64,000 nucleotides of DNA from Endomychus coccineus (taxonomy: Eukaryota > Arthropoda > Insecta > Coleoptera > Endomychidae): positions 165,911,111 to 165,975,110 of the forward strand of contig OY294069.1 in NCBI GenBank assembly GCA_958510875.1, written 5' to 3'. Under the pieces are notes generated by a model. That model did no database searches and was not told where the DNA came from. It saw only the letters and a list, made by a program, of their open reading frames with translations. The translations under genes and the position numbers were made by a program. Position 1 is the stretch's first letter, and every line of letters begins with the position of its first letter. Shown piece by piece: positions 1 to 11,212 of the stretch.

Positions 1-105
1 AGCGTCTGTGCATATATGTTAATGGGAACTTTTTTTCTCAAAATCAAATTTTCTATCGACAGTTGAAGTTCTGCTACTAAAACCTGGGACACCCTGTATA
101 TGAAG
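1..105. repeat. right end of a DNA transposon or MITE (cut by window edge)
   Basis: The stretch ends in CCTGGGACACCCTGTATA near position 88-105. This resembles the terminal motif of many insect Tc1/mariner-type elements and MITEs, which end in an outward ACAGGGTG-like sequence next to TA. The rest of the element would lie left of the window, so neither its class nor its other end can be checked. No coding sequence is visible. Confidence 0.3.
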
Positions 106-131
106 GAATGTCTTCATGCCACTATATTCAA

Positions 132-716
132 AATTCAAATAAACCCCCATTTACGGGTGGTTTATACCACCCGAAAGTTTTAGAAAAACTTACCTGACTG
201 GGGGTATCTAGTATAGATACTTCATTTAAACACTGTATTGTGATTGTTCAAAACATATGTGCACCAACGTAGGCGAAATTTCATTCAGCGCTCTCCCTAG
301 GGTAGTTTATTCTTGTGAAACTTTGCTAGCCGGATATTTCCAGTGAAGATATTGCAATGAAAAAGTGAACTATAGATTGTACAAAACATATTTCTTGTGC
401 TACCATATAGACAAAATTCAAATCAGTCTCTTCATTAAAATTTATACTTGTGATTTTTCGAATAACTTTTTGACCGGGGTATCCAATGAATTTGACCCTC
501 GTCGAAATTTGGTGCTGTTTCTAGTTTTTTTGCAATGTCCGGCATCAACTAGAATCACCCTTATAAGGGGACTGATGCGAATTTTGCAAATGGTGGCACA
601 AGAAATTTGATTTGAACAATCATATCCTACTGTTTCAATGAAATATCTTCATTGGATACCTCCGGTCAGCGAAGTTTTTCGAAAACCCCCTGAATGGGGG
701 TTGATTTGAATATTCT
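132..716. repeat. imperfect inverted and dispersed repeat units
   Basis: A unit near 132-268 (AAACCCCCATTTACGGG, then a GGTATC motif, then TTGTTCAAA) recurs in reverse complement near 598-716, where the same landmarks appear in order with substitutions. A third related unit lies around 360-490 (GGGGTATCCAATGAA, GCACAAGAAAT). The arms diverge too much to be a recent hairpin. It is probably an old fold-back or MITE cluster; short ORFs inside it carry no recognisable protein signal. Confidence 0.45.
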
Positions 717-720
717 GGGG

Positions 721-2088
721 CACGAAGACCTCATCAGGGACAACACAGTTTTAAAGTTTAGCCTAGTTATAATAATTCCCAGGCTTTTCGCGTCGAAAGG
801 TTTATTTTAGGGTCGGCAAATTATCCACACCCATATATGCCAGGACTTTCAGTTGGCCAATATCAGAAAGTCTGTTTGTTCACAAAATCAGACAAATGAT
901 AATGAACTTCATCGCTTTTCCATTTCTAAAAGATTTTTTTCTTCCAGGAGGCTTCTTCTTAAGCACCGAACCTATTTCTTTAAAGTTTTTCCCATATTTT
1001 AATGGTGTGAGCAGATGATATCATAATATTTCGATCAAAATTAAAATGAATTCGGTAAATTCGTTGTGTTGTTATGAAGCAGTTATTATTTTGTTAAAAG
1101 GTTTTCACAGCAAAGGTGCGATGAACGCAGATCACTTGCATTATTTTGTAATGATGTTTCATTGGCTAAAATTCAAAAGTGACAACAGCCTCCTCCTGTG
1201 ATTTTTGCCCGAAAAATTAAGCGTTTCCTGGTGGTTCCTTTTTTCGTTTCCATTTTATTAAGATTTATCAAAATTTGCAACTGTCCCAATCTGCTGATTG
1301 CAGAGGGAAGATCATTTTGAAAAGGATGAAATTTGATGGGCAATTTAAAATTTTAAAGGCCATACTACTTGATATTCTGCTGCAAATTGATTCATCATCT
1401 AATTTTACCGTATCATTTGTAAACAATATAGAATTTTAGTTAATTTGTACTTACGGATTAAAAAACTGATGTAACACACTTTAAACGATTTAACATTAAC
1501 ACTCAATTACAGAAATAGCAAATGATAAGTCACTGTGCGTAGTGAGCAATTCGCGATGACTAACAAACGGATCAATATGTCAAAATGGTTTAATTTACGA
1601 ATAGCAAACAGAGATAATATTGAGATAATTTTGTAAATTAAAATAACGCTCATCACTTTCACTACAAATGCAGAATAACGTACCTATTAGTATTTTGTTT
1701 ATAGCCGGCAGGTAGGCGTAACCAAGATGACCTCAGTGTGACCACCACACGAGCCGCGGTGCGATGCAGGTTTACCTCTGGAAGTGCAACACTGAATACG
1801 AGAAGTACGCTCCGCTAGCCGTGTCCTATTTCCAATAATATAACTCATACGCTCGGACTCGAATTAATTCACTTCTATTTTAAATCAACATATTTTGGTG
1901 AACTTCGATAATGTGCATACACCGTACCGAATGGTGTATTTTGAAGAGATTTGGAATTCATCACAGTCGTTGAATATATCAGTGTAATTCGCAGGCACTA
2001 TTGCTTGTATAAATTGATACTAATATTAGCAACAGGAAGTTCCTTAATCAAACACAAGATTGACTTTATAAAACGTTTATGCGTATAC
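721..2088. other. unassigned AT-rich sequence
   Basis: I see no coding or repeat signal I can name here. A short GC-richer patch at about 1704-1830 (GGCAGGTAGGCGTAACC followed by several CG dinucleotides) stands out from the surroundings and could be a promoter, an exon edge or a repeat fragment. Nothing in the sequence decides between these. Confidence 0.4.
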
Positions 2089-2180
2089 TTAATTCCTAAT
2101 AATAAAGATTCTTGACGCAGTATGAATTATATAAGAATTCTCGGGAAATATGTCACATTAACACTTTGTTTTAAATTTTC

Positions 2181-2222
2181 GTCTTTACGTACGTTTCGGT
2201 CTCACGACCATCATCAGAAGAC
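2181..2222 (-). ncRNA. type I hammerhead ribozyme in PLE terminal repeat (copy A)
   Basis: On the minus strand the order is GTCTT, core CTGATGA, a 4-bp stem II (GGTC/GACC) with GTGA loop, core GAAA, a 2-bp stem III (AC/GT) with GTAC loop, cleavage triplet GTA, then AAGAC. The last five bases pair perfectly with the first five as stem I. One unpaired U lies between the first core and stem II. All conserved hammerhead core positions are present. This copy is identical in the fold to those of the full-length element. Confidence 0.75.
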
Positions 2223-2619
2223 TTATTATGTCAAAAAGGGTTTATTAAAACTAATTATAGCACAAGCGTCCATATCGCACAAACTTCAATCAAAAAAGCC
2301 CCCGCCGTCGAAACGAACAGAACCACGAATAATCGAAATTGTATCGTCAATATTAAAGTATAAAAAAAGTATAAAATTTTTTTTTGTAGCAAGAATCCTC
2401 CATTCAGTAATATTCTTATAATATACAAGCGCATGTTGGTATAGTCTCATAACAACTGAGATCGAAGTTATTTGTTGGTATCAACCTTCGAACTAGATGT
2501 AAGATTTATGAGGTACTTGAAAAAGGTTTCAGACCTGTACTGGAATATTACTATTAAGCATTCTTCCTAAAATATATTTTTAACATTTAAAAGACGCATG
2601 TAGGAATTTGCAAGAAATT

Positions 2620-3666
2620 TTATTTAATCAAATTAGTATAAATATGACTTAGATTTTGAGTATCTGTCCTATGATTTACAGATTTGGAGTCAAGTTTTAT
2701 GTGAATCATCTCCAGGATAGATCTTTTATAATAATTGGTTTCCTTAGTTAAAATATTAATATTTTTGTAATCAAATTGATGGTTATAATCAAAGCAGTGC
2801 TTAGCAAGGGCGGTGGAATTTTCTAAGTTATTATTTCTTGTGCTATACTTATGGCCATACATTCTTTTTTGTAAATATTGTTTAGAGATTCCAGTATAAG
2901 TCCCATCACAATCTAAACAATTCAATTTATATACTGTGTGGGTTTGTTTATCTTTAGGTATTACAGGTCTTAGATTTGAAAAATATTTCTCAACGCAGTT
3001 AGTAGACTTATTGGCAACATTTATATCGTACTTTTTCAAACATTTCTTAATTTTCTCTGAGGTCTCCGGAATGTATGGTAAAGTTATATAATTGTCTGTA
3101 TTACCTTTTATGTTATTTTTATACGACGAACCATTATAGATTTTGTTTATTCTTCCTTTAATGATAGGATTGAAGAAAGCTTTTGGGTAGCCATTTATTT
3201 CCAGTGTATTACGAACAATTTTTAAATTTTTGGGACGGTCCTCTGCGTGGGACAGTTTTACCGCGCGGTCTGTAAGGCTGTTTATGACACTTTTTTTATA
3301 ACAAGCTGGTGCAACGGAATAGAAGTGAAAATAACGTTGAGACTAAACTTCTTTAGTAAACCAAGAAGTTTTTATTTTTCCATCTGCATCATGCCTAATG
3401 TTCATATCTAGGAAATTTATGTTTTTGTTTACTTCTATTTCACAAGTGAATTGAAGTTTATAGTGGAAATTGTTAAATTTATCAATCACATATTGAATTT
3501 TATCGTTGGGAACACACATAAGGCAATCATCTACATACCGTTTAAAGAATACAGGCCGGAAATCTAATGAACTCATAACAGATTCCTCTAGGCACTCCAT
3601 AACGAGGTTAGCAATGGTAGCTGAAATAGGAGATCCCATTGCTGTGCCGAATATTTGTCCAAAATA
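2620..3666 (-). pseudogene. PLE reverse transcriptase / GIY-YIG endonuclease, C-terminal part
   Basis: The frame opens at the truncated 5' end with RT motif B (AMGSPISATIANLVMECLE) and motif C (KRYVDDCLM). It runs through the NFLDMNIRHD region to a GIY-YIG-type endonuclease (NCLDCDGTYTGISKQYL) and the H-X5-H zinc-binding pair (KHCFDYNHQFD), ending at a normal stop. It is open throughout except for one TAG at 3343-3345, where the intact copy has TGG (W, in KEVWSQRY). The gene lacks its N-terminal half and that stop, so it cannot make an active protein. Apart from the single stop the frame is well preserved. Confidence 0.9.
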
Positions 3667-3683
3667 AATTTAATTCCTAATAA

Positions 3684-3999
3684 CTTCTAATTTAGCTTAT
3701 AATTGAACCTTGAAGAGATTCTAATTAAACTTTCGACATAAGTTCCAATAACCAATCAATCGTAGACTTTAATTGAGAGGAGTAGAGAGGAAAATTCGCT
3801 CTCGGGGCAGTATTAATATGTGCACCATTCCCCAGTAAATACCAGTCGATTAAAAACACTTACAATTTGTGAAAAAAAATCACAATGAAATGGTTCTATA
3901 AAAAGTTGTTATACCTCAAAATTGTTGATAATTTATTATATTCAACATTTATTTTCTTAGTATAAAATAATGAAAATACTGAACCATACGAGGCCATGA
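3684..3999. other. unassigned sequence between two retroelements
   Basis: AT-rich sequence with no coding or repeat signal that I can name. It separates the TSD of the PLE copy from the LINE remnant that follows. Confidence 0.4.
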
Positions 4000-5021
4000 G
4001 AAGGGCGTATAGGTTAAAACGCCTAGGCCACTGGACCAAAACGCACAATCTCTAAATGCCCCATACTAGAAATGAAGCAAGATAGTATGATCCCCGCTAT
4101 ATGTCTCACTTCTCCCAAAATCCTCATCTCGGATAGAGGAGATATGAACAACGATACCCTCACCCTACTGCCACCAGACGGGCTCGTATGGTTCACAGAT
4201 GGGTCCAAGGTAGCTCAGGCTTCTGGGACGGGAGTGTACCTAAAAAAGGCAATGATCACTATCTCAGTGACTAGGCGCTTACTGCACGGTTTTTCAGGAG
4301 GAGGTCTACGCAATATTGACTCGTGCCATGGAAAACCTACGAAGAAACTATATAAATGGGCGCATAAATATTTAGACACACATCCGGTCGGCTCTGGGAG
4401 CTCTCAAATCACCCAGAGTCACATCAAAGCTTGTCAAAAAATGCAGAGACTAGCCAGGAGAAATATAGTTCAACTCATCTGGGTTTCTGGAGTTGAAGGA
4501 AATTAAATGACTCCCTAGCTAGGCGAGGGTGAGTGAATGGTTGCGTGGGGGGCTCGCCCTTCTGGGCCAACTGAACAAAGAGTGGTCTGAACTGTTGTGA
4601 GAATCAGCACGCATGAGGCAGGCCAAGCTCTTTATCAAAGAGCCTGTGTGTAGGCTGTAAAGAAACTCCTTTCTATGAACAGAAGGGACATCAGAGAGAT
4701 CACTGGAATCCTAACCGGTCACTGTCATCTTAACAAACATCTTCATACTAAAGGCATAGAGGCTGAAGAAACTGCCTCTCACATCCTGTTGGAATGTCCA
4801 GCATTAGCTTACCTCAGGCACCGACACTCAGGAGTGTCAAAACTGCTCCCATAAGAACTCATTGAAGCCAGCACTGGCAATATTCTGGGTTTCTGGCGGG
4901 CCACAAACCTGCTAGAATAGAATAGGTTCCTGACTACGGGGCGCAAAATTGGCCCAGCTATGTGGCCTAAGTGCATTTGCTGGCTAAGCCCCTCTCCTCA
5001 AACGATGACGATAACGAACCA
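4000..5021 (+). pseudogene. degenerate I/R1-group LINE: RNase H and C-terminal domain plus 3' end
   Basis: The translated remnant reads PPDGLVWFTDGSKVAQASG. The DGSK box of retroelement RNase H lies there, in the same context as the better-preserved LINE at 6446-8591 (PPGGLVWFTDGSKTGGFSG). Around 4430-4500 the LARRNIVQLIWVSGVEGN block matches the LARRNKLQLVWVPAHSGVKGN block of that element. From 4690 the C-terminal GHCHLNKHLHTKGI / HILLECPAL region follows in shifted frames. Several frameshifts and stops separate the parts. The 3' end, AAGCCCCTCTCCTCAAACGA, lies against the mariner TIR at 5024. This is a dead relative of that LINE in the opposite orientation. Confidence 0.75.
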
Positions 5022-5023
5022 TA

Positions 5024-5890
5024 CGAGGGCAAGGTGAAAAGTATCTAAAAAATAAAACAAAAATGATTTATTTTGTTGCAACCAATTTTATTTCTCAACA
5101 TAATCTCCTTGTAGCCTGATACACTACGTCCAAGGTTTCTCTAATTTTACGATCCATTCCAAATAATACGATTTCGGCAATCATCCTTCAAAATAGGCGT
5201 TTGTCTCAGCGTTAACCTCATCGGAGGTCAAATCTCTTTCCGTCGAATCATTTCTTCAAGTTTGGAAATAGATAAAAGTCGCCGGGGGCCAAATCTGGAG
5301 AATATGGTGAATGACGAACCAATTCGTAATGCATTTCATGCAATTTTGCTATTGCGACTGCGGACCTGTGTATCGGTGCCTTAGCTCGATGGAATAGCAC
5401 TTTTTTCTTTACCAAATGCAGCAGCTTTCGCTTCAAATCGGCGTTGAATCGATCCAACAGCTCTGTATAATATAAGCCTGTGATCGTTTTGCCCTTATCA
5501 AAATAATCGACATAGAGGATACCGTGTGAATTCCAAAAAACTGTTGCCATGATTTTGTTGCCCGATAAACCCACTTTGGTCTTTTTCGGCTTCGATTCGC
5601 CAGGACAAGTCCACTGTTTCGACTGTTATTTAGTCTCTGGTGTGTTGTTTCGTCCACGGTTACGAAACGGCGCAAGAAGTTGTCACACGGTCGCGCTTGT
5701 TGTACCCATATGTCAGATAGCTTTCTCATATTCAAAAGTTTATGCAAAATGTTCCATGTCCATACGGTTGAGATGCCCATAGCTTCAGCAATCTCGTGCA
5801 TGTTAACTCGCAGATCGTCCAATATCATACCATGGATTTTATCGACGATTTCTGGCGTAGTAACCTCAATTGGACGACTTGAACGTTCGG
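5024..5890 (-). pseudogene. mariner transposase remnant with 3' TIR
   Basis: The left end CGAGGGCAAGGTGAAAAGT, preceded by TA at 5022-5023, is the mariner terminal repeat also seen at 28181. On the minus strand come the HTH part (DDLRVNMHEIAEAMGIST), the first catalytic block (RRFVTVDET) and the last block (YSPDLAPGDFYLFPNLKK). These form a DD34D mariner transposase in at least two frames. The second catalytic motif reads FHRAKAP where HQDNAP is normal, so that aspartate is lost. The N-terminus and the other TIR are missing. Dead copy. Confidence 0.85.
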
Positions 5891-6431
5891 CTTTTCCGTC
5901 TCTACGCCTTCGCAGCTCATTATTTTTTACTGTCAGTCGCGAAGACTACGCTTCATCTCAATTTATATGCTATTCTCTCCAACTAGTACCCATAGAACTA
6001 TTGTTGATTCTGGATTGATAGAGGAGGTTCACCTATTGATGAGAATACTTAGTCCTCTTAAGTACCATTGTACTCTCTCCATACAGGGGTCCTCCAGTGC
6101 GTATCTACTCACCCGAGGTTTTGGATAAATGCTGACCATGTTTGGCTAGAGTTGCCCCAACATGGACTTTATTGTTGGCAAGGGCTCTTCTTCACTGCCC
6201 TAGACAGCGGTTTATCCACTATACCCATATTGTGCATATGTTTTGCTCATTGAGGGGGCCTCAATAATTCACATTAGTAGACGCAAGTTCTTTCGAGACA
6301 GTCTAGTCATATTCGGGTGTTTTTGGACATGACGCTTCATCGCTTCTTCGACTTGTCTACAACTTGAAGTTACATATAGCACTAAGGCATTTGCGTGAAT
6401 ATTGATCCTTCCTCAGAATTTTGCTTGAAGG
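5891..6431. other. mostly unassigned; probable flank of an older LINE
   Basis: Short ORFs here have no family signal. The last part, next to the duplicated target at 6432-6445, should continue the older LINE interrupted by the insertion at 6446-8591. On the minus strand ELARGN is followed by SSKILRKDQYS, which fits the region after an RNase H domain, but it decays quickly into stops. Confidence 0.4.
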
Positions 6432-6445
6432 ATTCCCGCGAGCCA
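6432..6445. repeat. LINE target site duplication, left copy
   Basis: ATTCCCGCGAGCCA recurs exactly at 8592-8605 and brackets the LINE. The left copy abuts the (ATCA)n / (TGAT)n tail. Confidence 0.9.
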
Positions 6446-8591
6446 ATCAATCAATCAATCAATCAGAACGGGGGCGGACGAGTCCGGAGCACTTAGACCG
6501 CTTGATTGGGTCCATTGTGCGCCCCTTGATACGAGAATCAATCCAGCAGGCCCAAGGCCGTGCCAAAAGCTAAGATATTGCCTGGACTGATATCTCTTAT
6601 TGCTTCAGGCAGCATATATGTACTGCCGAGGTGTTGTAGCCTGAGAGAAACCAGTGCTGGACATTCTGCTAGGATATGAGAGGCAGTTTCATCCGCCTCC
6701 CCACATCTACTACAAATTGAGTCTTCGACAATGCCCATTGTGTGTAGATGTTTATTCAGATGACAGTGTCCTGTGAGGAGTCCTGTCACCAGTTTTAGGC
6801 CTTTCCTGCTCATAGAGAGTAGGGTTTTAGAGAGTTTAGGCGAGAATTTCCTGATGTGGAGCTTCGCCTGCCTCATGCCTGGGGAACCACGCCAGATCGA
6901 GAGCCACTGTCTGTCCAGCAGCTCCTTGAGGGCGTGGAGCCCGGTGGTCGATGAAATTCCGATCGTGGAGTCGGGGCCAGGGGCGCTCAAGGAGCCCCGT
7001 TTGGCCAATTCATCGGCCACTTCGTTTCCCTTCACACCAGAATGGGCAGGTACCCACACTAGCTGAAGTTTGTTTCTTCTGGCTAATTCAACCAGAGTTT
7101 CCCTGCACTCCAAGACAAGCCTAGAAGTCATTCTGTGGGCGCGAAGTGCGCCCAGGGCCGCTCGGCTGTCAGTGCAGATGTAAATCCGTCTACCTCGGTA
7201 GTTTAGTCTGAGGTTTTCCAGGGCACATGTCCGTATTGCACAGACCTCAGCCTGAAAAACGGTTGCGTGGCCACCTAGGGAAACTGAAATCTCCCTTCTG
7301 GGTGTGCGCGAGTAGACTCCGGCTCCGCTGAAACCGCCAGTCTTAGACCCGTCCGTGAACCACACGAGTCCCCCTGGCGGAAGCGGCCCAGAGTCCTTGT
7401 TCTCCCAGTCCATCCTCTGAGTTATGAGAATGTCTGGTGTTTGAAACCTGACCGCCGGCGCTATCGCATCCTGCGTCTGTCGGAGGATCGGGCAGTTCTC
7501 GGCTGCCCAATCCCAGATTTTGCCATGACCACGAGGCGTAGACGCACCGACCCACTGGCCCAGACCAGCCAGCCGATACGCCGTACCCGCAGCCACCGTT
7601 TTGATATGGAGTTGTAGAGGAACGATACCCACCAGAACCTCCAGAGCCCTGGTGGGCGCGGTCCTCATAGCCCCCGTTATCCCCACGCAGACAAGTCGTT
7701 GAGCCTTGTCCAGCGCCAGACGGGACAAAGCCGTTTCTGTCGCCGGCCACCACACAACGGCTGCGTAGGTTATGATTGGGCGGATCATGGCCGTGTAGAT
7801 CCAGTGCAGGACCAGTGGCCGTAGACCCCATGTATTCGCGAATGCTCTCCTGCATGCCCATAAGGAAGCAACAGCTTTCCTTACCCGGGATTCCAGGTGC
7901 ATTTTCCAGCTCAGTTTAGCATCGAGGATAACTCCAAGGTACTTCACTGAGCCTTTCATGTGCAGGGACCTTCCAAACAGGCGAATGTCTGGTAGCGGTC
8001 CCAGTTTCCGTTTCCTCGTGAAAAGGACCACTTCGGTCTTTTCAGGATTCACCCTGAGTCCCTCGGCCTGGCACCAGCGTGCAACGATGGCAAGTGCGGT
8101 ATTTTGCAGCTCGCACAAGGTGGCCGGGTGTCTTCCGAGGATCACAGCTGCCAAGTCGTCTGCGTAAGCTTGGGCGTAAAACCCAGCCTCATTCAGCTCG
8201 ACCAACAAACTGTCCACCACCAGGCACCACAGGAGCGGAGACAGTACTCCTCCCTGAGGGCACCCACGGGTGAAGTATGTACATGCGACGCTGCCATTAT
8301 GGTGCGCCGTTATCAGTCTCTGCGAGAGCATGGACTTGATCCACCTAACCAAGGTGTGATCGATTCCATGTCTCTCCGCAGCATGACACATGGACTTGAA
8401 GGAGGTATTGTCAAACGCTCCTTCTATATCCAGGAAAACGCCAACGGCGCACTGTCCGAGGTTAATAGCTCCTTCAATCTGGGTTACCAGGTGATGAAGG
8501 GCCGTCTCGGTTGATTTGCCATCCTGATAGGCGTACTGTCGACGGTGAAGCGGAAAGTCCGTTAGGGCGCCGTCTTTTATATACCTATATT
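6446..8591 (-). mobile_element. 5'-truncated LINE with RT and RNase H (I/LOA/R1 group)
   Basis: A 14-bp TSD (ATTCCCGCGAGCCA) brackets the insertion. On the minus strand the element ends in a short (TGAT)n tract at 6446-6464, the type of simple-repeat 3' tail used by I-group LINEs. The 5' end is truncated inside the RT domain, so the first ORF and the endonuclease are absent. Base composition is clearly more GC-rich than the flanks. The open frame and exact TSD suggest a fairly recent insertion. Confidence 0.92.
6538..8588 (-). CDS. LINE ORF2 fragment: reverse transcriptase, RNase H, zinc-binding C-terminus
   Basis: The frame is open from the truncation point (stop codon upstream in the older sequence) to a normal stop, about 680 codons; the first ATG is at 8391. 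Upstream of it, YAYQDGKSTETALHHLVTQI and VGVFLDIEGAFDNTSF give the RT fingers and motif A aspartate. GCPQGGVLSPLLW is motif B and AYADDLAAV is the catalytic motif C. VKYLGVILDAKLSW is the thumb-side motif. RNase H follows with WFTDGSK, then AEVCAIRTCALENL, then CTDSRAALGAL and WVPAHSGVKGNEVADELA, so the D-E-D-D set is present. The C-terminus has the CSRCGEADETASHIL block. No internal stop is visible, but 5' truncation makes the protein incomplete and without its endonuclease. Confidence 0.93.
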
Positions 8592-8605
8592 ATTCCCGCG
8601 AGCCA
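8592..8605. repeat. LINE target site duplication, right copy
   Basis: Exact copy of ATTCCCGCGAGCCA. In the minus-strand frame of the host sequence it encodes part of ADELARGN, an RNase H motif, so the target itself was a retroelement gene. Confidence 0.9.
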
Positions 8606-8960
8606 GCTCATCTGCTTTATTATTACCTTTTGCTATCTCGTGTCCCTTTACCCCAATTATTTTAATGCTGTTAGCGTTTGCAGTTTGGCTTAGGGTGTTG
8701 CGGCTTTACAAGGCTAGTTTGAAGGTGATCTTGTTCCTGCTCATATTCGTAAGGATTTCAATGACCTTCTCATAGGTTTTGTACTTTAGAATTATTTGTA
8801 TCCCTTGTTAGAAACCACAGATTGTCGATTGGAACAATGTTGCTGGTTATAGTTAGAGGTAGGTTAAGATCTTTGGAGTAAATTCAAGCACCAGTTCCCA
8901 TTTTGGTCTCAGAGTCATCATTTAATGTTCTCATTATGTCATATTGTGTATATTATTCGG
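8606..8960 (-). pseudogene. older LINE RNase H remnant (insertion target)
   Basis: On the minus strand, across the TSD, the reading is NKITFKLALKSRNTLSQTAN, then IKIIGVKGHEIAKGNNKADE and LARGN. This is the last helix and final catalytic region of a retroelement RNase H (compare WVPGHSG..GNE.ADELA). It differs clearly from the inserted LINE and is AT-rich like the surroundings. It was split by the insertion at 6446-8591; traces of the other half lie left of 6432. Confidence 0.65.
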
Positions 8961-9109
8961 GACCTTGTCCTGTGAATAATAATTATCAAATAAGAAAATA
9001 GAAATAAAGATACGGAGAGTTTTCCTCCTTCTTTTCAAGAAGTTTGGTGGAATGTTGTATGTTTCCTACCGTCGGTGGCCACTTCCTCCCATGACACCCT
9101 ATTTTGAAG

Positions 9110-9420
9110 GGTTGAAAATTTAAATAAATCGTAACTCTCAAAGTATACATTGAATCGATTTAAAAGTTTTGCAGTATATTTAAATTAATTAAAAACTGTT
9201 TCTACCCTAATTACAATGAAATCGTTCAACAAGTACAATAACAAAAACAATAACTGAAGTAAACTTAAAAATAACATTGTACATTAACAAGTTTATAACA
9301 AAAGGCGTTGTGGTCTAGGTGATAAGATACCTGGTTTCCACTGAGTAGACTCGGGTTCGATTCCCAGAAGCGGAAAATCTGCTTGAATACTAAATCCTTA
9401 AATGAGGTGGTAGGTACAGG
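9110..9420 (+). repeat. dispersed repeat with tRNA-like region (SINE-like), plus copy
   Basis: The segment 9304-9374 has tRNA-like promoter boxes: an A-box-like TGGTCTAGGTGATAAG and a perfect B box GGTTCGATTCC. About 190 bases upstream, to near 9110, also match the minus-strand copy at 42360-42620, so the repeated unit is longer than a tRNA. The anticodon arm (TTTCCAC) has one base more than a tRNA-Glu-like TTTCAC, which argues against a functional tRNA. A tRNA-derived SINE or a tRNA pseudogene carried inside another repeat both fit. Confidence 0.6.
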
Positions 9421-11212
9421 TTACATTCAATTTGTCCCAATTAATCTATTTGATTTTATTCCAAACCAATTTGATATACAATAAGAAAATTTATTATATA
9501 ATCACGAATATATTTAAAAGATAGAATTATATGTATCTGTGATTGTGTGTTTACTTTTATTGATAATTACTAATATGTTTTGAAAATCAACACTTTGGGC
9601 ACATCCAATAGATCTTGGTTTGTCTATTTTTAAATGCTACCTCTTAAACTGTGTATTCTTAGTTTCATGAAATACAGTGTCAGAATTTTCGCTGATTATT
9701 ATTTCATCCTCAAAAATGTTCATTTCATGATTTTCATCTCGCGAAGTGGTAAACCTTCACATGTCGATTCAGACAAGGATGCTACAGCATTTTAGAAAGT
9801 AATGTGTGTTGCCTGTATGGCTTGACAAATGCAGCGCCACCTATGATTCGGGCGCATGAAGAATAAATAGTCTCTCTAAGAATAGTAGTGATCTTTATAG
9901 TGTTGTTGTTCTGTGGAGGAGATCGAGAGCGACATATAAAAAATGAAGTAACGTTTTCATGACATGGTTTTTATTTTTCCCAACCGATATGTATTTTTTC
10001 CTGTTGGTACATAGCTTCATAGCATATTATATTAAAGGTAGATTCAAATAAATTTTCTTATAAAGGAATGTGGTCAATAAAGACCAAACTTGATGATACT
10101 TAATAAACTAAAACCCTTTCATGGGCATGAAGGAAATTATCATAAAAAATAATAGCTTCATTAGAAAATTACATTTTTGGCGTACATTAAGTATGTTTAC
10201 AAACTCAAAATATTTTTTAACTACCATTTTTTTATTTTTGAGTTGGTGGGAAACTAATTTCAGTAGCACATCTAGCTATATGACTAATTTAAAAAAGAAA
10301 AAGGTAAGAGTTCTTGTTTGGGTACAAATTGACAAGAAAAATGTCATAAAACATTATTGTCCGTGAAATTTTCCGAAACATAAGTTCACATATAGGGGGT
10401 ACCTTACAAAAATTGCAAATGAATCGAGTTCTTTTTTATTTGCTTTTGTAGTGCACATTCGACAGCGCCTGTAGTTCTTCACTTGATGAGGAAGATGCCG
10501 ACCTACATTAACAAGCCTTATTTCACCAGGGACGTTTATTCGATAAAAAAAGAAACCGACTTATTTCGATGCTTTCTGGATGTAAAGCCAGAAATGAACT
10601 GTCTGCCCAAATTTATACGAAATGATAATTGATCAAGTTTCTTCCTTCGATTGAAATTCATCAAAACAAACTGCAACTGCCTTAGGAAACGAAACATTTT
10701 ATTTGGAACCGTCCTTATTCCGACGTTGGACAAATGTTGTTTCCCATGGAGAGATATAATTACTCAGTATATTTACAGGCTTAGTATCCATCCATTTTAT
10801 TGCAGCCACTCGTTGTTTTGAGTTGAACATGAATTATCCTCGAATTATCGAAAGCCACCTCACAATTTTAATGTTTGAGGAGAGATGTAAGATTCAGTAC
10901 GACTTTGTCACACAAACTGCTAGCTTCATCGACAGTTTACGACTTTCCAGCGTAAATTTTGAATAAAAATAAATACCCTGTTTCAGAATCAGCTAGCCGG
11001 TTTCATCGGCATGCATTGCTTAATCGACGGTCTTTGAACTCTATCATAGATTCATCTATGGCAAGCTAAGACAAGACAGATTGAAAGGATAAATTCAAGG
11101 ATTCAATGAGAGGGCTCACTTTGTGTAATTTGTGATGCCCCGACTTCCCTTTTGGTATGGCAGTTTCATTGTCATTCACATGGATATTTTCAATATTTTT
11201 TTATGTACTTTT
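9421..11212. other. unassigned AT-rich sequence
   Basis: No long ORF, exon pair or repeat boundary can be supported. Short ORFs near 10121-10366 and 10536-10733 have low-complexity or unrecognised translations. A weakly structured stretch near 10437-10740 may be an old repeat. Confidence 0.4.

Larger units (their letters stand above)
2103..3669 (-). mobile_element. Penelope-like element, copy A, 5'-truncated
   Basis: The copy is flanked by a 14-bp direct repeat, TTAATTCCTAATAA, at 2089-2102 and 3670-3683, read as the target site duplication (TSD). It holds, in minus-strand order, the end of the RT domain, the GIY-YIG endonuclease, a 3' noncoding stretch and the ribozyme-bearing terminal repeat. 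The 5' part up to RT motif B is missing, which fits incomplete reverse transcription. It matches the full-length copy at 45073-48314 along its length. Because the TSD is still exact the insertion is not very old, although the reading frame already carries a stop. Confidence 0.9.

Noticed and set aside
365..610. 81-codon ORF in the left repeat region
   Set aside because: It overlaps repeat units, has no domain and has typical random composition.
6446..6464. Independent microsatellite
   Set aside because: It lies exactly between LINE and TSD, so it is the LINE 3' tail.
7343..7861. 172-codon ORF in another frame of the LINE
   Set aside because: Shadow of the GC-rich RT/RNase H frame, same strand.
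9304..9374. Functional tRNA gene
   Set aside because: The anticodon loop has an extra base relative to tRNA-Glu, the acceptor stem does not pair well, and the sequence is repetitive with a second copy at 42360.
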